Numbered from the stretch's first letter, positions 41,341 through 50,280 are shown. The stretch: 64,000 nucleotides of DNA from JANSYL01 sp963921255 (GCA_963921255.3 CAWUEW020000002.1:62001-126000), one strand, 5' to 3'. The notes: generated by a model from the sequence alone, not told the origin. Translations and numbers: made by a program.

Positions 41341-42638
41341 GCTGCGACATCCGTGTATCGATTGACCGGCGTTTCAATCCGGCTCTTGGACGGTGCGCGT
41401 TTCGCGAAGCGTTGGGCCAGCGTCTGTGGCCCGGCGGTGATCCTGAAATAGTCGTAATCCCCGGGCCGATCAAACGCGTTGAGATACTGGAAGTGCAGTT
41501 CGAACAACCGCCACCGCAGGGCCTTTTGCCGGTCTGGGCTGAGCGTTTGGCTGAACGCCGCCGACAGCACGAGGGGCCAGCGCTTGTCCGCGGGCGCGAC
41601 GCCTGAAACCGCGACCGGATCGCACAGCGCAAAGGAACAGCCGTCGCTGGGGGCCGTCACATCGACCCAAGGCAAATCGGCTTGTCGAGAAAGATACGCC
41701 AAATCGGCCCGCAATCGGGTGGCCTTTGGCAGAAAGCTGACCATCGGCACGACATGCCCAAGCGTGAGCAGCGACAGGTCAGGCCCCGAGGCCGGTCGAC
41801 GCCCGTCGCGCAGCAAATCGGCAAGGACGGACACGGCAATGTAGGCCCCGGAGGAATGGCCAACGACCAGCACCTCGTCCACGTCGTCGGCCAAGGCGGC
41901 TGCGATCCGGTCGGCAAAAAACGCCATCCGCGCCTCCTGCTCGGGCGGATAGGCCCCGCCAAACTGCGCCGAGAACGCGTAATCATGCATCAGATACCAC
42001 GCGAGCACGTGGTCCCGTTTCTGAAACCAGCGCAGGAGCGCCCACCCAACGAGCGGTCCAAAGACCAGCACCGAGAAGAACGCGCGTTCGACCCAGAAGG
42101 ATTGGGTCGGAAAGGTGTCACCTTCGATCCAGTACAGCAGAAAAGATGTGAAGGCGTAGAAGGCCACCGCCGCCACGCCCGCCACCAGTGCGGCCAGCCC
42201 CAGTTGGGCCACCAGCACAAGCACCGGGTAGAGCGCTGCAATCACCGGCCCCTTGCGCAGCCGCATCAAGCGGAACAGCGCGCCGGTGGCGATATAGGCC
42301 CAAGCGGTGCGCACAAGCTGCCAATACGTCCCGAAAACGCCCTGCGCCATGGAGCCACGCACAATATCGGCCCAGTACAGCACCTCGATCTCGGCCTCGG
42401 ACGCGGCGCCCTCCATCTCGGCGTTGACGTGCCAGGCAAAGCGTCCGTCGCCCTGTTTCGGACCCATCGTGATCCGGTAGCCGGAAATCTCGGCCTGCAG
42501 GGCGGATTCCCGGCGGTATCGTTCGCGGTAGGCCCGCGGCGGCACGGGATCATAGCCGGGGATGTAGAGCACGCGCCGACGACGCACCGTTGGTGCGCCA
42601 CCTTGCGTCTCTGTCTGGTCGGGGTCCGCCTGGCTCAT
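41337..42638 (-). CDS. Membrane-anchored alpha/beta-hydrolase-like protein
   Basis: 433 residues. The N-terminal part begins RRRVLYIPGYDPVPPRAYRERYRRE, as in a hydrolase HGF-type strand. Three membrane helices follow at about 120-215. The hydrolase nucleophile elbow VLVVGHSSGAYIAVSVLADLL (GHSSG) is near 262, and FDRPGDYDYFRI near 400 has a plausible acid. The substrate is unknown. It is coupled to the disrupted P450 gene (ATGA overlap), suggesting that the two once worked together, for example in lipid or secondary metabolite modification. Confidence 0.78.
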   Translation of the reverse strand: MSQADPDQTETQGGAPTVRRRRVLYIPGYDPVPPRAYRERYRRESALQAEISGYRITMGPKQGDGRFAWHVNAEMEGAASEAEIEVLYWADIVRGSMAQGVFGTYWQLVRTAWAYIATGALFRLMRLRKGPVIAALYPVLVLVAQLGLAALVAGVAAVAFYAFTSFLLYWIEGDTFPTQSFWVERAFFSVLVFGPLVGWALLRWFQKRDHVLAWYLMHDYAFSAQFGGAYPPEQEARMAFFADRIAAALADDVDEVLVVGHSSGAYIAVSVLADLLRDGRRPASGPDLSLLTLGHVVPMVSFLPKATRLRADLAYLSRQADLPWVDVTAPSDGCSFALCDPVAVSGVAPADKRWPLVLSAAFSQTLSPDRQKALRWRLFELHFQYLNAFDRPGDYDYFRITAGPQTLAQRFAKRAPSKSRIETPVNRYTDVAA

Positions 42639-42689
42639 GCCTGCAGGCTAGCGGCAAATTCCGGCGTCCAGAAGGCGAATTTCTGACCC

Positions 42690-43445
42690 TCAGCCCAAAA
42701 GCCCAAGCGCCGGAAACGTCTCCAAAAGCCAGAAGGCAAAAGCCGAAAACGCACCCGTCATCAGGGCGACACCAACCCCAACCAGCAAAAGGCCCATCGC
42801 CCGCTCGATGGTCTTCATATGCCGTTTGAGCCGGTTCATCACAGACATGGCCCGGTCAATGAAGGCCGCCGCGATCAGGAATGGGATGCCCAAACCGATG
42901 GCATAGACCCCCAAAAGAACCGTGCCACGCTCAACGCTGCTTTCGGTGGCCGCCATCGACAGGATTGCGCCCAATTGCGGACCAATGCAGGGCGTCCACC
43001 CAAAGGCAAACGCCAAACCCAGAACATATGCCCCGAAGGTCGAACCGCCGCGGTCGCCTGCGTCAAGCCGGGCTTCGCGATCAAGGATCGGGATGCGGAA
43101 CACACCCAGGAAATGCAGACCGAAAACCACAATAACCGCGCCTGAGATCTGGGCGAGAAGGATCTGGTTCTGCAGGAAAAACTGCCCAAATATCGAGGCA
43201 GTGAACCCCAGAAAAATAAAGACCGTCGACAGACCCAGAACAAAAAACGCGGCCGGCAACATGGCTTTGCGCCGGGCGGTCTGGGCCTCGGTCTGGATAT
43301 CGGACATCGTGATCCCGCCCATATAGGCCAGATACGGCGGCACGATCGGCAAGACGCAGGGGCTCAGGAAACTGAGCACACCCGCGGTCAGCGCCACGAT
43401 CATCGCGGGCAAGAGCGATGCATCAAACAGATCAATGCCAAACAT
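42690..43445 (-). CDS. ccdA: Cytochrome c biogenesis protein CcdA
   Basis: 251 residues with six membrane helices. The redox-active Cys pair is in LSFLSPCVLPIVPPYLAYMGG (near 25) and FGWTPCIGPQLGAIL (near 145). CcdA moves reducing equivalents from cytoplasmic thioredoxin to periplasmic thiol proteins for haem c attachment. The window's two cytochrome c proteins are examples of likely clients. The start at 43445 follows CAGGG. It is divergent from tusA. Confidence 0.93.
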   Translation of the reverse strand: MFGIDLFDASLLPAMIVALTAGVLSFLSPCVLPIVPPYLAYMGGITMSDIQTEAQTARRKAMLPAAFFVLGLSTVFIFLGFTASIFGQFFLQNQILLAQISGAVIVVFGLHFLGVFRIPILDREARLDAGDRGGSTFGAYVLGLAFAFGWTPCIGPQLGAILSMAATESSVERGTVLLGVYAIGLGIPFLIAAAFIDRAMSVMNRLKRHMKTIERAMGLLLVGVGVALMTGAFSAFAFWLLETFPALGLLG

Positions 43446-43540
43446 GACCCTGATGTAACCGTGTCGCTCGCAAAGGTCATCCCGGCAAAGTCTCACATTC
43501 CCGTGGACGTCTGAAATATTCGCGGGTAGGCCAGCGACCT

Positions 43541-43771
43541 ATGGCTTGGGACATTGATATCGACGCGATCGGCCTGCGCTGCCCCCTTCCCGTCTTGCGA
43601 TTGCGAAAGGCGCTGCAGGATCTGTCCCCCGGGCAGGTGGCGCGCCTGCGCGCCAGCGATGCGATGGCGCAGATCGACGTGCCGCATTTCTGCACCGAAC
43701 AAGGCCACGTTTTGCGCGAGACCGCGGAAATGGACGGGGCGTTCGTCTTTCTTGTTGAAAAAAGCGTCTAA
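43541..43771 (+). CDS. TusA-family sulfurtransferase
   Basis: 76 residues, the full length of the family. IDAIGLRCPLPVLRLRKALQDLSPGQVARLRASD shows the invariant Cys-Pro in LRCPLPVLR (Cys 14) that carries persulfide sulfur. PHFCTEQGHVL in the second half is also typical. Whether it serves tRNA thiolation, molybdenum cofactor or sulfur oxidation cannot be said. The pairing with ccdA on the other strand hints at thiol transfer. Its stop overlaps the end of potA. Confidence 0.92.
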   Translation: MAWDIDIDAIGLRCPLPVLRLRKALQDLSPGQVARLRASDAMAQIDVPHFCTEQGHVLRETAEMDGAFVFLVEKSV

Positions 43772-44874
43772 GGGCGCGTTTGAGCAACCGGGAACAGCAC
43801 CATCGCCCGAGGATCCCAGGCGAGACGGGCCCGCGCGCCGCGGTCCAGCACGGGCCGACCGAGCATGTTACGCATCGAAACGGAAACCGGGCGCGGTGCG
43901 CCGTCCAGCAGGACGTCATAGTAGGTCATGTCACCGTAGTATGTAACTTCGGTCACCTGCCCGTCTGCGCCGAACTCCGGCGCGGGCTGTCCATCATACA
44001 GCACCGTCAGGCTTTCCGGTCGCACGCCGATCTCTGCGCCGCCTGAGGGCACGCCTTGCGGGATCTGGTCGGCCGCAAGATGCACCGCACCGAGCCCCGG
44101 AACCTGCGCAACCGCACCCCCGCCACTGGTCGTCACCTTGGCCGGCAAAAAGTTCATCATACCGATAAACTCCGCCACCGTGCGGCTCGCCGGTCGGCGG
44201 TAGAGCGTCTGCGGGTCCGCCAACTGCGCGATGCCACCCTCGAACATCACGGCAATGCGGTCGGACATGATCAGCGCCTCCTCCTGGTCATGTGTGACGA
44301 GGATAAAGGTGATCCCGACCTGCCGCTGGAGCCGCCGCAGCTCGGATTGCATCTGTTCGCGCATTTTCTTGTCCAACGCCGACAGCGGCTCGTCCAACAG
44401 CAAGACCTTTGGCTTCAGGATCAGGGCGCGGGCGAGGGCCACCCGTTGTCGTTGCCCCCCCGAAAGCGCGTGCGCGGCGCGTCCCCCGAAATCCGCCAGC
44501 CCGACCATATCCAGCGCCTCGGCAACGGCGGCGCGTTTCTCGGCCACCGACAGGCCGGATTTGCGCAGGCCAAACCCCACGTTTTCGACCACGGTCAGGT
44601 GCGGGAAGATCGCATAGGACTGAAACACAAGGTTGGTTGGACGCTTGTTCGGCGGGACACCTTCCATATCGCGCCCATCCAGAAGGATGTGGCCGTTCGA
44701 GATGTCTTCGAACCCGGCAATGGCGCGCAACAGGGTTGTTTTTCCGCAGCCCGACGGCCCGAGAAGCGAGAAGAATTCGCCCCGCCCGATCTCGGCACTG
44801 ATGCCGCGCAGGGCGTGGTACTCGCCGTAATACTTCTCGACCGCGTTCAGCGTGATGATCGGCGCGTTGGTCAC
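43768..44874 (-). CDS. potA: Polyamine ABC transporter ATP-binding protein
   Basis: 368 residues. Walker A GPSGCGKTT near 38, signature LSGGQRQRVALARAL, Walker B VLLLDEPLSALD, H-loop VTHDQEEAL. The C-terminal TOBE domain (about 280-360: EIGVRPESLTVL, VTEVTYYGDMTYYDVLLDG) is typical of PotA and FbpC-like ATPases. Its start overlaps the potC stop by four bases. With potB and potC it forms a complete transport engine lacking a binding protein. Confidence 0.92.
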   Translation of the reverse strand: MTNAPIITLNAVEKYYGEYHALRGISAEIGRGEFFSLLGPSGCGKTTLLRAIAGFEDISNGHILLDGRDMEGVPPNKRPTNLVFQSYAIFPHLTVVENVGFGLRKSGLSVAEKRAAVAEALDMVGLADFGGRAAHALSGGQRQRVALARALILKPKVLLLDEPLSALDKKMREQMQSELRRLQRQVGITFILVTHDQEEALIMSDRIAVMFEGGIAQLADPQTLYRRPASRTVAEFIGMMNFLPAKVTTSGGGAVAQVPGLGAVHLAADQIPQGVPSGGAEIGVRPESLTVLYDGQPAPEFGADGQVTEVTYYGDMTYYDVLLDGAPRPVSVSMRNMLGRPVLDRGARARLAWDPRAMVLFPVAQTRP

Positions 44875-45677
44875 AGGAACCCTCCAGTGTCTTCAAGTCC
44901 CGCCCGCCGCAGCCCGCGGCGGCGCATGGCTTCGGCGATGACCAAAAGGCCAATGGACAACACCACCAGGATCGTCCCAAGCGCCATGATAATCGGAAGG
45001 CGCGCCGGGAACCGCAATTGCCCCCAGAGATAGACGGGCAATGTCGGCTCGTTGCCGCTGAGGAAAAAGGCGATGATGAATTCGTCCAGCGAGATCGTAA
45101 AACAGATCAGCATGGACGCGATGATCCCCGGCATCACCAATGGCAAGGTGACCAGCCGGAACGTCGATAAAGGCGTTTCACCCAGATCAATGGCCGCTTC
45201 CTCGAGGCTTTTGTCCATGTTCGAAAAACTGCCCTGCAGGATCGCGATGGAAAACGGCGTGCAGATCAGGGTGTGGCCCAGGATGATTGTCCATGTGCCC
45301 GGATTGATCCCGACCTGCATCAAGACGACCAGAAGCGAAATCGCGACAATCACCTCCGGCAGGACCAGCGGCAGCATGATGAAGCCCACGATCCCGCCCT
45401 TCAGCGGAAACCGGTAGCGTGTTGCGGCGCGGGCCGCGAACAACCCCAACGTCGTTGCAAAGACCGCCGTCGACATCGCGATGATCAGCGAGTTCAGCGT
45501 CGCCTCGTGCAAGGCAGGCGTGTCCAACAAGGCGCCGAACCATTCGGTGGTGAAGCCCTGCAGGGGAAACGCGATGACCGTCCCCTCATTGAACGCAAAC
45601 AGCGGCAGAAGGACGATGGGGGCGTAGAGCACCAGAAGGTACAGCCCGGCAAAAAGCGTCAGGGGGCGCAGTGTCAT
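44871..45677 (-). CDS. potC: ABC transporter permease, PotC type
   Basis: 268 residues with six helices. The ATPase-contact EAA loop is EEAAIDLGETPLSTFRLVTLPLVMPGI near 160. The start MTLRPLTLFAGLYLLVLYAPIVLL at 45677 overlaps the potB stop (ATGA). The length, and the N-terminal YAPIVLLPLFAFNEG motif, match PotC of polyamine importers. Confidence 0.92.
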   Translation of the reverse strand: MTLRPLTLFAGLYLLVLYAPIVLLPLFAFNEGTVIAFPLQGFTTEWFGALLDTPALHEATLNSLIIAMSTAVFATTLGLFAARAATRYRFPLKGGIVGFIMLPLVLPEVIVAISLLVVLMQVGINPGTWTIILGHTLICTPFSIAILQGSFSNMDKSLEEAAIDLGETPLSTFRLVTLPLVMPGIIASMLICFTISLDEFIIAFFLSGNEPTLPVYLWGQLRFPARLPIIMALGTILVVLSIGLLVIAEAMRRRGLRRAGLEDTGGFL

Positions 45678-46744
45678 ATCCCGAACCTCCCCTTGGGCAG
45701 GCGCAGCAGGATCGCCACGGACAGCGCCCCGGTGAGTCCCGCCAGGAGCGCCAAGGCCGGGATCGGCCCGATCAGCGCGGGGGCTTGGGTGAACAGCGCC
45801 CAGATCACTGCGACTTCCGCGACGATCACCGTCGGAACCAACCAGACGGCCGCAGCCCCCGCGGACGTGCCCGCCAGCCAGAGCCACGCCCGCAATCGGG
45901 TGACGACCCATAGCAGGACGAGTGTGACAATCACCATCGCCAAGACCGCCAGCGTCGCCCCCATCGGGCGGTCGTTCAGGTCGAAGATTTGCGCGTAGAT
46001 CATATTGGCAATCATCGTCCCGCCCGAGCCCCCAACCAGGCGCGGCGTCACGTAGTCACCGACCGTCGGGATGAAGACGATCAGGACCGCCGCCAACACC
46101 CCCGGCATGGCAAGGGGCAGCGTCACCCGAAGGAATGTCATGGCCTTGCTTTCCCCAAGATCGCGCGCCGCTTCCAAAAGGGATCGGTCGATTTTTTCGA
46201 GGCTCACAAAGATCGGAAGGATCGCAAAGGGCGCAAAGGCATGGGCCAAGGTGATGACGACGGCGTTGGCGTTGTAGAGGATCCAACTCAGCGGTTCATC
46301 AATCAGCCCAAGTCCCATCAGCGACCCGTTCACCGGGCCATCGAAGGCCAAAATAACCCGCCATAGGAACACGCGGATCAGGTAGCTGGTCCAGAACGGA
46401 ATGGTGATCAGGAACAACCACAGCGATTTTCTGTCGGGCCGCACATGGAAGCTGATGAAATACGCCACCGGGAAGGCCAGAACGACCGTCACCAGCGTGA
46501 CCATGCCCGCAATCCAGAGCGACCGCTGCATCAAGGCCCGGTACAGCGGGTCTGTCAGCGCCTCTTGGTAGTTGGCAAAGGTAAAGGTCCGGTCAATCGT
46601 CAGGAACGATTGCGTCCAGAAACTGAACAGGAGGATCGTCAGAAGCGGCGCCGCCAAAAGCACCAGGGCATAGGCCAAGGCCGGGCTGATCAGGGTATAC
46701 CCCCGCCCCGCTTCACTTCGGAGGGCTTTCGCTAGACCGGCCAA
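45674..46744 (-). CDS. potB: ABC transporter permease, PotB type
   Basis: 356 residues, longer than the usual about 290 because of a C-terminal extra hydrophobic part (about 265-345, with three or four additional helices and a proline-rich segment) after the sixth helix. The permease core has RVFLWRVILAFDGPVNGSLMGLGLI and the EAA loop EAARDLGESKAMTFLRVTLPLAMPG. TTG at 46744 is the only plausible start (GGGA seven bases upstream); no ATG or GTG is available near the N-terminus. The extension is unusual for PotB. Confidence 0.88.
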   Translation of the reverse strand: MAGLAKALRSEAGRGYTLISPALAYALVLLAAPLLTILLFSFWTQSFLTIDRTFTFANYQEALTDPLYRALMQRSLWIAGMVTLVTVVLAFPVAYFISFHVRPDRKSLWLFLITIPFWTSYLIRVFLWRVILAFDGPVNGSLMGLGLIDEPLSWILYNANAVVITLAHAFAPFAILPIFVSLEKIDRSLLEAARDLGESKAMTFLRVTLPLAMPGVLAAVLIVFIPTVGDYVTPRLVGGSGGTMIANMIYAQIFDLNDRPMGATLAVLAMVIVTLVLLWVVTRLRAWLWLAGTSAGAAAVWLVPTVIVAEVAVIWALFTQAPALIGPIPALALLAGLTGALSVAILLRLPKGRFGI

Positions 46745-46832
46745 TCCTGTGTCCCAATGAAAAAAGCTCGGGCTCCGACGGTGCGCGGGATCGCGCCCCA
46801 GTGCAACAGAAATGGGTGAGCGGCGACCGGCG

Positions 46833-47504
46833 TCACGGCTCGGCTGTGTCGGATTGTGGACGTCTCAGGTCGTCCAAAGCCGCGACCGACGGGGGCGCGC
46901 ACAGAACCGTGATCGCCGCAATGATGTCTTCGGTCGGCCAATCCCACCATTTCAACGACAGCAGCGCCTCAACGAGATCTGGCGAAAACCGGGACCTGAT
47001 GAGCCGCGCGGGGTTGCCCCCCCAAATTTCATAGGCGCCAACCGACTTGCTGACCATCGAACCGGCCGCAATCACCGCGCCGTTCCCGATGTGCACACCA
47101 GATACAATCGTTACGTCCTTGCCAATCCAAACATCGTTACCGATCACCACGTCTCCACGCGTGACCGGGTGTCCCGGGACACAATCCACCCCCATTTCCC
47201 GTGCGAAAACATGCCCGAAGGGATATGTCGTCGCCCAATCCGTGCGGTGGTTTCCCCCAAGCATCACCTTCAACCCCGGGGCTATCGAGCAGAACGAGCC
47301 GATCACAAGGCTGGCGCCGTCGCCGCGCTCGGAAAGCTCGATGTCCGTGTGGCCGTAGGTAAAGCGCCCAACCGTCACCGTCCCGGATCTGAGCTGAACC
47401 TGTTTTGTCCCGTCGGGCGGATTGTCTGGAAAGTAAAGCGGTGCATCCCGCCCAGAAGGCGTCGCCACATCCGGACGTGGTGCTCGCTGACCCGGAATCG
47501 CCAC
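46833..47504 (-). CDS. CatB-like O-acetyltransferase (left-handed beta helix)
   Basis: 223 residues. Hexapeptide repeats run from about 40 to 175 (VTVGRFTYGHTDIELS, VIGSFCSIAPGLKVMLGGNHRTDW, VVIGNDVWIGKDVTIVSGVHIGNGAVIAAGSMVSKSV), with the catalytic His in GGNHRTD. This is the xenobiotic acetyltransferase group of which chloramphenicol acetyltransferase CatB is a member; actual substrates vary and include sugars. The GTG at 47504 gives an unusual MAIPGQRAPRPDVAT leader, so the start is uncertain. It is 11 bases after the ABM monooxygenase gene. Confidence 0.86.
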   Translation of the reverse strand: MAIPGQRAPRPDVATPSGRDAPLYFPDNPPDGTKQVQLRSGTVTVGRFTYGHTDIELSERGDGASLVIGSFCSIAPGLKVMLGGNHRTDWATTYPFGHVFAREMGVDCVPGHPVTRGDVVIGNDVWIGKDVTIVSGVHIGNGAVIAAGSMVSKSVGAYEIWGGNPARLIRSRFSPDLVEALLSLKWWDWPTEDIIAAITVLCAPPSVAALDDLRRPQSDTAEP

Positions 47505-47515
47505 GCCATGACCGA

Positions 47516-47857
47516 CTAGGCCCCGACCGACGTTTGGGGTGCCGCGGCTTCGATGGATTGAACACTGTCGAACACCTCCAGCACAGGCGGGCCATCGTAC
47601 ATTCCCTCAGACGTCTTTGCGCCCTTGTGCGCCGCCCGAAACGCCTCGGACTTCGTCCAGGCCAGGAACGCGTCCTTGTCGCGCCAGAGCGTGTGGGAGG
47701 CGTAGAGACGGACGTCGCCATCGGCCTCTCCCTTCATCAGGTGGAAACTGACGAAGCCATCGACGGATTTCAGGTGGCTGTCGCGCGTCGCCCAAAGGGT
47801 CTCGAAGGCGTCTTCCTGTCCGGCCCGCACCCGAAATCGGTTCATGGTCAGATACAT
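47516..47857 (-). CDS. ABM-domain monooxygenase-like protein
   Basis: 113 residues with an antibiotic biosynthesis monooxygenase (dimeric ferredoxin-like) fold: MNRFRVRAGQEDAFETLWATRDSHLKSVDGFVSFHLMKG, then LYASHTLWRDKDAFLAWTKSEAFRAAHKG. The HTLW and FRAAH pattern resembles HmoA-type haem-degrading monooxygenases. That role is plausible but not proven by this sequence. The C-terminal FDSVQSIEAAAPQTSVGA is extra. Confidence 0.85.
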   Translation of the reverse strand: MYLTMNRFRVRAGQEDAFETLWATRDSHLKSVDGFVSFHLMKGEADGDVRLYASHTLWRDKDAFLAWTKSEAFRAAHKGAKTSEGMYDGPPVLEVFDSVQSIEAAAPQTSVGA

Positions 47858-48004
47858 GTCACCCCCGTTTTCGCTGCGACAGCGTTACAGCAACGAAAGC
47901 GCGGGGGGTATGTCAAGATAAGTGCGACGGAAAACCAAAGCTGCGCCGTGCAAGACAGAGGGATCACACAAGGCCCTGCCTCATCCGTGCCGAGAGGACG
48001 TCAC

Positions 48005-48952
48005 ATGCCACACACTTATCGCCCCGCCGCTGCAATCGCTGGTCTGGCCGTTGCTGCCGGTCTTTCCCTCACCCCGATTCTGACGCAAGCGCAAGGGTTC
48101 CGGACCCACACCGCCACGCAGTCCCAAACCGTTCGGCCCGTCGCCACGACCCGCTCGGTCGGGCCGACCGAGGTCTCCATTTCAACCCGCGGCCGCACGC
48201 GCACGATCACAACCAACGGTGTCCCCAATCACCGCGTCGGGGCCTTCCCGAACCGTGGCAATCCGCACCAGATCGCGGCGCGCACGCGGGTCTTTTCCGT
48301 CACAACGGCACCGACCCAGGCGCGGCGCCCCACGGAACTCGGCGTGCGCTACATCATGGGTGTCGCGATCAATGGCGTCGTGTTCGACCCCATGGCCGCC
48401 GAGTTTTATCAGGGCAATCCGCGCAGCGGCTGGAATTACGATGCGCTCGGCGGGGCCGTGCCGCTTGGCGTTGACGCAAACCATGCGCATGTCCAGCGGG
48501 ATGGCACCTACCACTACCACGGCATCCCCACCGGATTGTTGGAGCAGGTCGGGTGGCGCCCCACGACGCACTCGCCCCTTGTGGGATGGGCCGCCGACGG
48601 GTTTCCGATTTACGCGCTGACCGGCGCGCCGACGGGTCAGGTCCAATCCATGCAAAGCTCGTACCGTCTGCGCGACGGCCAGCGCCCCGGCGGCGCATCC
48701 GGGCCGGGCGGACGCTATGACGGGGCCTTCGTCGAGGATTACGAGTATGTCGCCGGATTGGGAGATCTGGACGCATGCAACGGCGCGTTTACCGTCTCGG
48801 CCGAGTTTCCGAACGGCACCTACGCCTACTTCCTGACCGAGGGCTTTCCGTATATCCCGCGCTGCCTGACGGGCACACCCGATGCGAGCTTTGACACCGG
48901 ACGCGGCCGCGGACCCGGCGGCGGTGGCGGACCAAGGCCACAGCGGCCCTGA
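48005..48952 (+). CDS. Exported YHYH domain protein
   Basis: 315 residues. A Sec signal (about 1-30, AAIAGLAVAAGLSLTPILTQAQ) and a low-complexity basic region (about 31-105) precede the YHYH domain. The domain's name motif is at HVQRDGTYHYHGIPTGLL near 166, with GVAINGVVFDP, LVGWAADGFPIYALTGA and a C-terminal FPYIPRCLTGTP. The end is Gly, Pro and Arg rich (RGRGPGGGGGPRPQRP). These proteins are periplasmic or cell-surface, often metal-linked, with no known reaction. A GAGAGGA lies seven bases before the start. Confidence 0.9.
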   Translation: MPHTYRPAAAIAGLAVAAGLSLTPILTQAQGFRTHTATQSQTVRPVATTRSVGPTEVSISTRGRTRTITTNGVPNHRVGAFPNRGNPHQIAARTRVFSVTTAPTQARRPTELGVRYIMGVAINGVVFDPMAAEFYQGNPRSGWNYDALGGAVPLGVDANHAHVQRDGTYHYHGIPTGLLEQVGWRPTTHSPLVGWAADGFPIYALTGAPTGQVQSMQSSYRLRDGQRPGGASGPGGRYDGAFVEDYEYVAGLGDLDACNGAFTVSAEFPNGTYAYFLTEGFPYIPRCLTGTPDASFDTGRGRGPGGGGGPRPQRP

Positions 48953-48983
48953 CCTCGGCGGCACCGAACGAACGACGGTTCAA

Positions 48984-49012
48984 CGAAAAAGGCCGCCCAA
49001 AAGGGCGGCCTT
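48984..49012 (-). terminator. Terminator of the rplM-rpsI transcript
   Basis: A perfect 10-bp stem (AAGGCCGCCC with GGGCGGCCTT) with a four-base loop; on the minus strand it is followed by TTTTTCG. It also sits between the convergent YHYH gene and rpsI, and may serve both, but the T run favours the minus strand. Confidence 0.88.
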
Positions 49013-49034
49013 CTCGAAATATCTGAGCAAACGC

Positions 49035-49535
49035 TTAACGCTTGGAGAACTGGAAGCTCCGGCGCGCCTTGCGCTTACCGTATTTCTTCCGTTCCACCAC
49101 GCGGCTGTCGCGGGTCAGGAAACCGGCGGCTTTCAGCGCGCCACGCAGCGAGGGTTCGTACAGCTGCAGCGCTTTCGAAATCCCGTGCTTCACGGCACCA
49201 GCCTGGCCCGAGAGGCCACCGCCTTTGACCGTGGCCATCACGTCAAATTCACCTTCAACACCGGCAACCTGGAACGGCTGGCGCAGGATCATCTGCAGAA
49301 CGGGGCGCGCGAAATAGGCGTCCATGTCCTTGCCGTTCACGGTCACTTTGCCCGAACCCGGCTTGATCCAAACACGGGCAACGGCGTCTTTCCGTTTGCC
49401 GGTGGCATAGGACCGGCCCAGTGCGTCGCGCACAGGTTCGCGGGGGGTGTCGTCAAAGATCGGGGTCGCGGCGGGGGCATCGGCCCCATCCACGGCGCCC
49501 TTCAGCTCATCGAGCGAGGTCAGAGTCTCGGCCAT
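49035..49535 (-). CDS. rpsI: 30S ribosomal protein S9
   Basis: 166 residues. The S9 core is SYATGKRKDAVARVWIKPGSGKVTVNGKDMDAYF, then GGGLSGQAGAVKHGISKAL, ending in the conserved basic tail RKKYGKRKARRSFQFSKR that reaches the P-site tRNA. An acidic N-terminal extension of about 35 residues (LDELKGAVDGADAPAATPIF) beyond the E. coli length is normal for alphaproteobacteria. It is three bases after rplM. Confidence 0.97.
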   Translation of the reverse strand: MAETLTSLDELKGAVDGADAPAATPIFDDTPREPVRDALGRSYATGKRKDAVARVWIKPGSGKVTVNGKDMDAYFARPVLQMILRQPFQVAGVEGEFDVMATVKGGGLSGQAGAVKHGISKALQLYEPSLRGALKAAGFLTRDSRVVERKKYGKRKARRSFQFSKR

Positions 49536-49538
49536 GGG

Positions 49539-50000
49539 TTATGCGCTCCGCGTGTTTTTGGGGTTCATCGATTTGACATCCAGCACTTCCGGCGACTGTG
49601 CCTCATGCGGATGTTCGGCGCCGGCATAGACGCGCAGGTTGGTCATCTGCTGGCGGCTCAGCGGGCCGCCGGGCAGCATGCGCTTGACGGCCTGCATGAC
49701 GACGCGTTCGGGATGGGCGCCTTCCAGGATCTGACCGGTGGTGCGGGATTTGATCCCACCCGGGTATCCGGTGTGCCAGTAGTTCGGCTTGTTGCGCTTG
49801 TCGCCGGTCACCTGCACCTTGTCGGCGTTGATGACGATGACATTGTCACCCATGTCCATCGACGGGGTGAAAGACGGCTTGTGCTTACCGCGCAGCCGCA
49901 TGGCGATGATCGACGCAAGACGGCCCAGAACAACGCCTTCGGCGTCGATCAGGATCCATTTCTTGTCGATATCCGCCGGAGTGGCAGAAAAGGTTTTCAT
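49539..50000 (-). CDS. rplM: 50S ribosomal protein L13
   Basis: 153 residues. KKWILIDAEGVVLGRLASIIAMRLRGKHKPSFTPSMDMGDNVIVINADKV and YPGGIKSRTTGQILEGAHPERVVMQAVKRMLPGGPLSRQQMTNLRVYAGAEHPHEAQ are the L13 signatures. The start at 50000 gives the usual MKTFSATPADIDKKW beginning. A strong GC hairpin (50053-50070) lies in the leader. Confidence 0.97.
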   Translation of the reverse strand: MKTFSATPADIDKKWILIDAEGVVLGRLASIIAMRLRGKHKPSFTPSMDMGDNVIVINADKVQVTGDKRNKPNYWHTGYPGGIKSRTTGQILEGAHPERVVMQAVKRMLPGGPLSRQQMTNLRVYAGAEHPHEAQSPEVLDVKSMNPKNTRSA

Positions 50001-50052
50001 GGTTCGGTCCTTTCGGGGGCGCCGATCCAATGCCGGCGACCAGAATGACGAC

Positions 50053-50070
50053 GAGGGGCCGTGGCCCCTC
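50053..50070 (-). promoter_or_regulatory. Hairpin in the rplM 5' leader
   Basis: GAGGGGCC and GGCCCCTC make an 8-bp stem with only two loop bases, 53-70 nucleotides upstream of the rplM start on its transcript and without a T run. It could be an L13/S9 autoregulatory structure or simply a stabilising hairpin. A possible promoter further upstream reads TTGCTA, an 18-base spacer, TATCTT (50136-50107 on the minus strand). It overlaps a perfect GTTTTTG/CAAAAAC inverted repeat at 50128-50144. Confidence 0.45.
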
Positions 50071-50280
50071 GGTGAGATGTGGGTGTTCTAAGCATTTTCG
50101 GGGTCAGGTCAAGATATCCGAATTTGCGTTTTTGTAGCAAAAACAGGGGGTTAAATATGCGGTATTATTTTACCCCAATTCTCAAGACCCGCCATTGGCC
50201 TGATATCACCGGGTTTGCCTTGCACCACACGCGGTGCTCCGTCACATCTTAGGAGCACCTCGGCGAAAAGGATCGCATGC

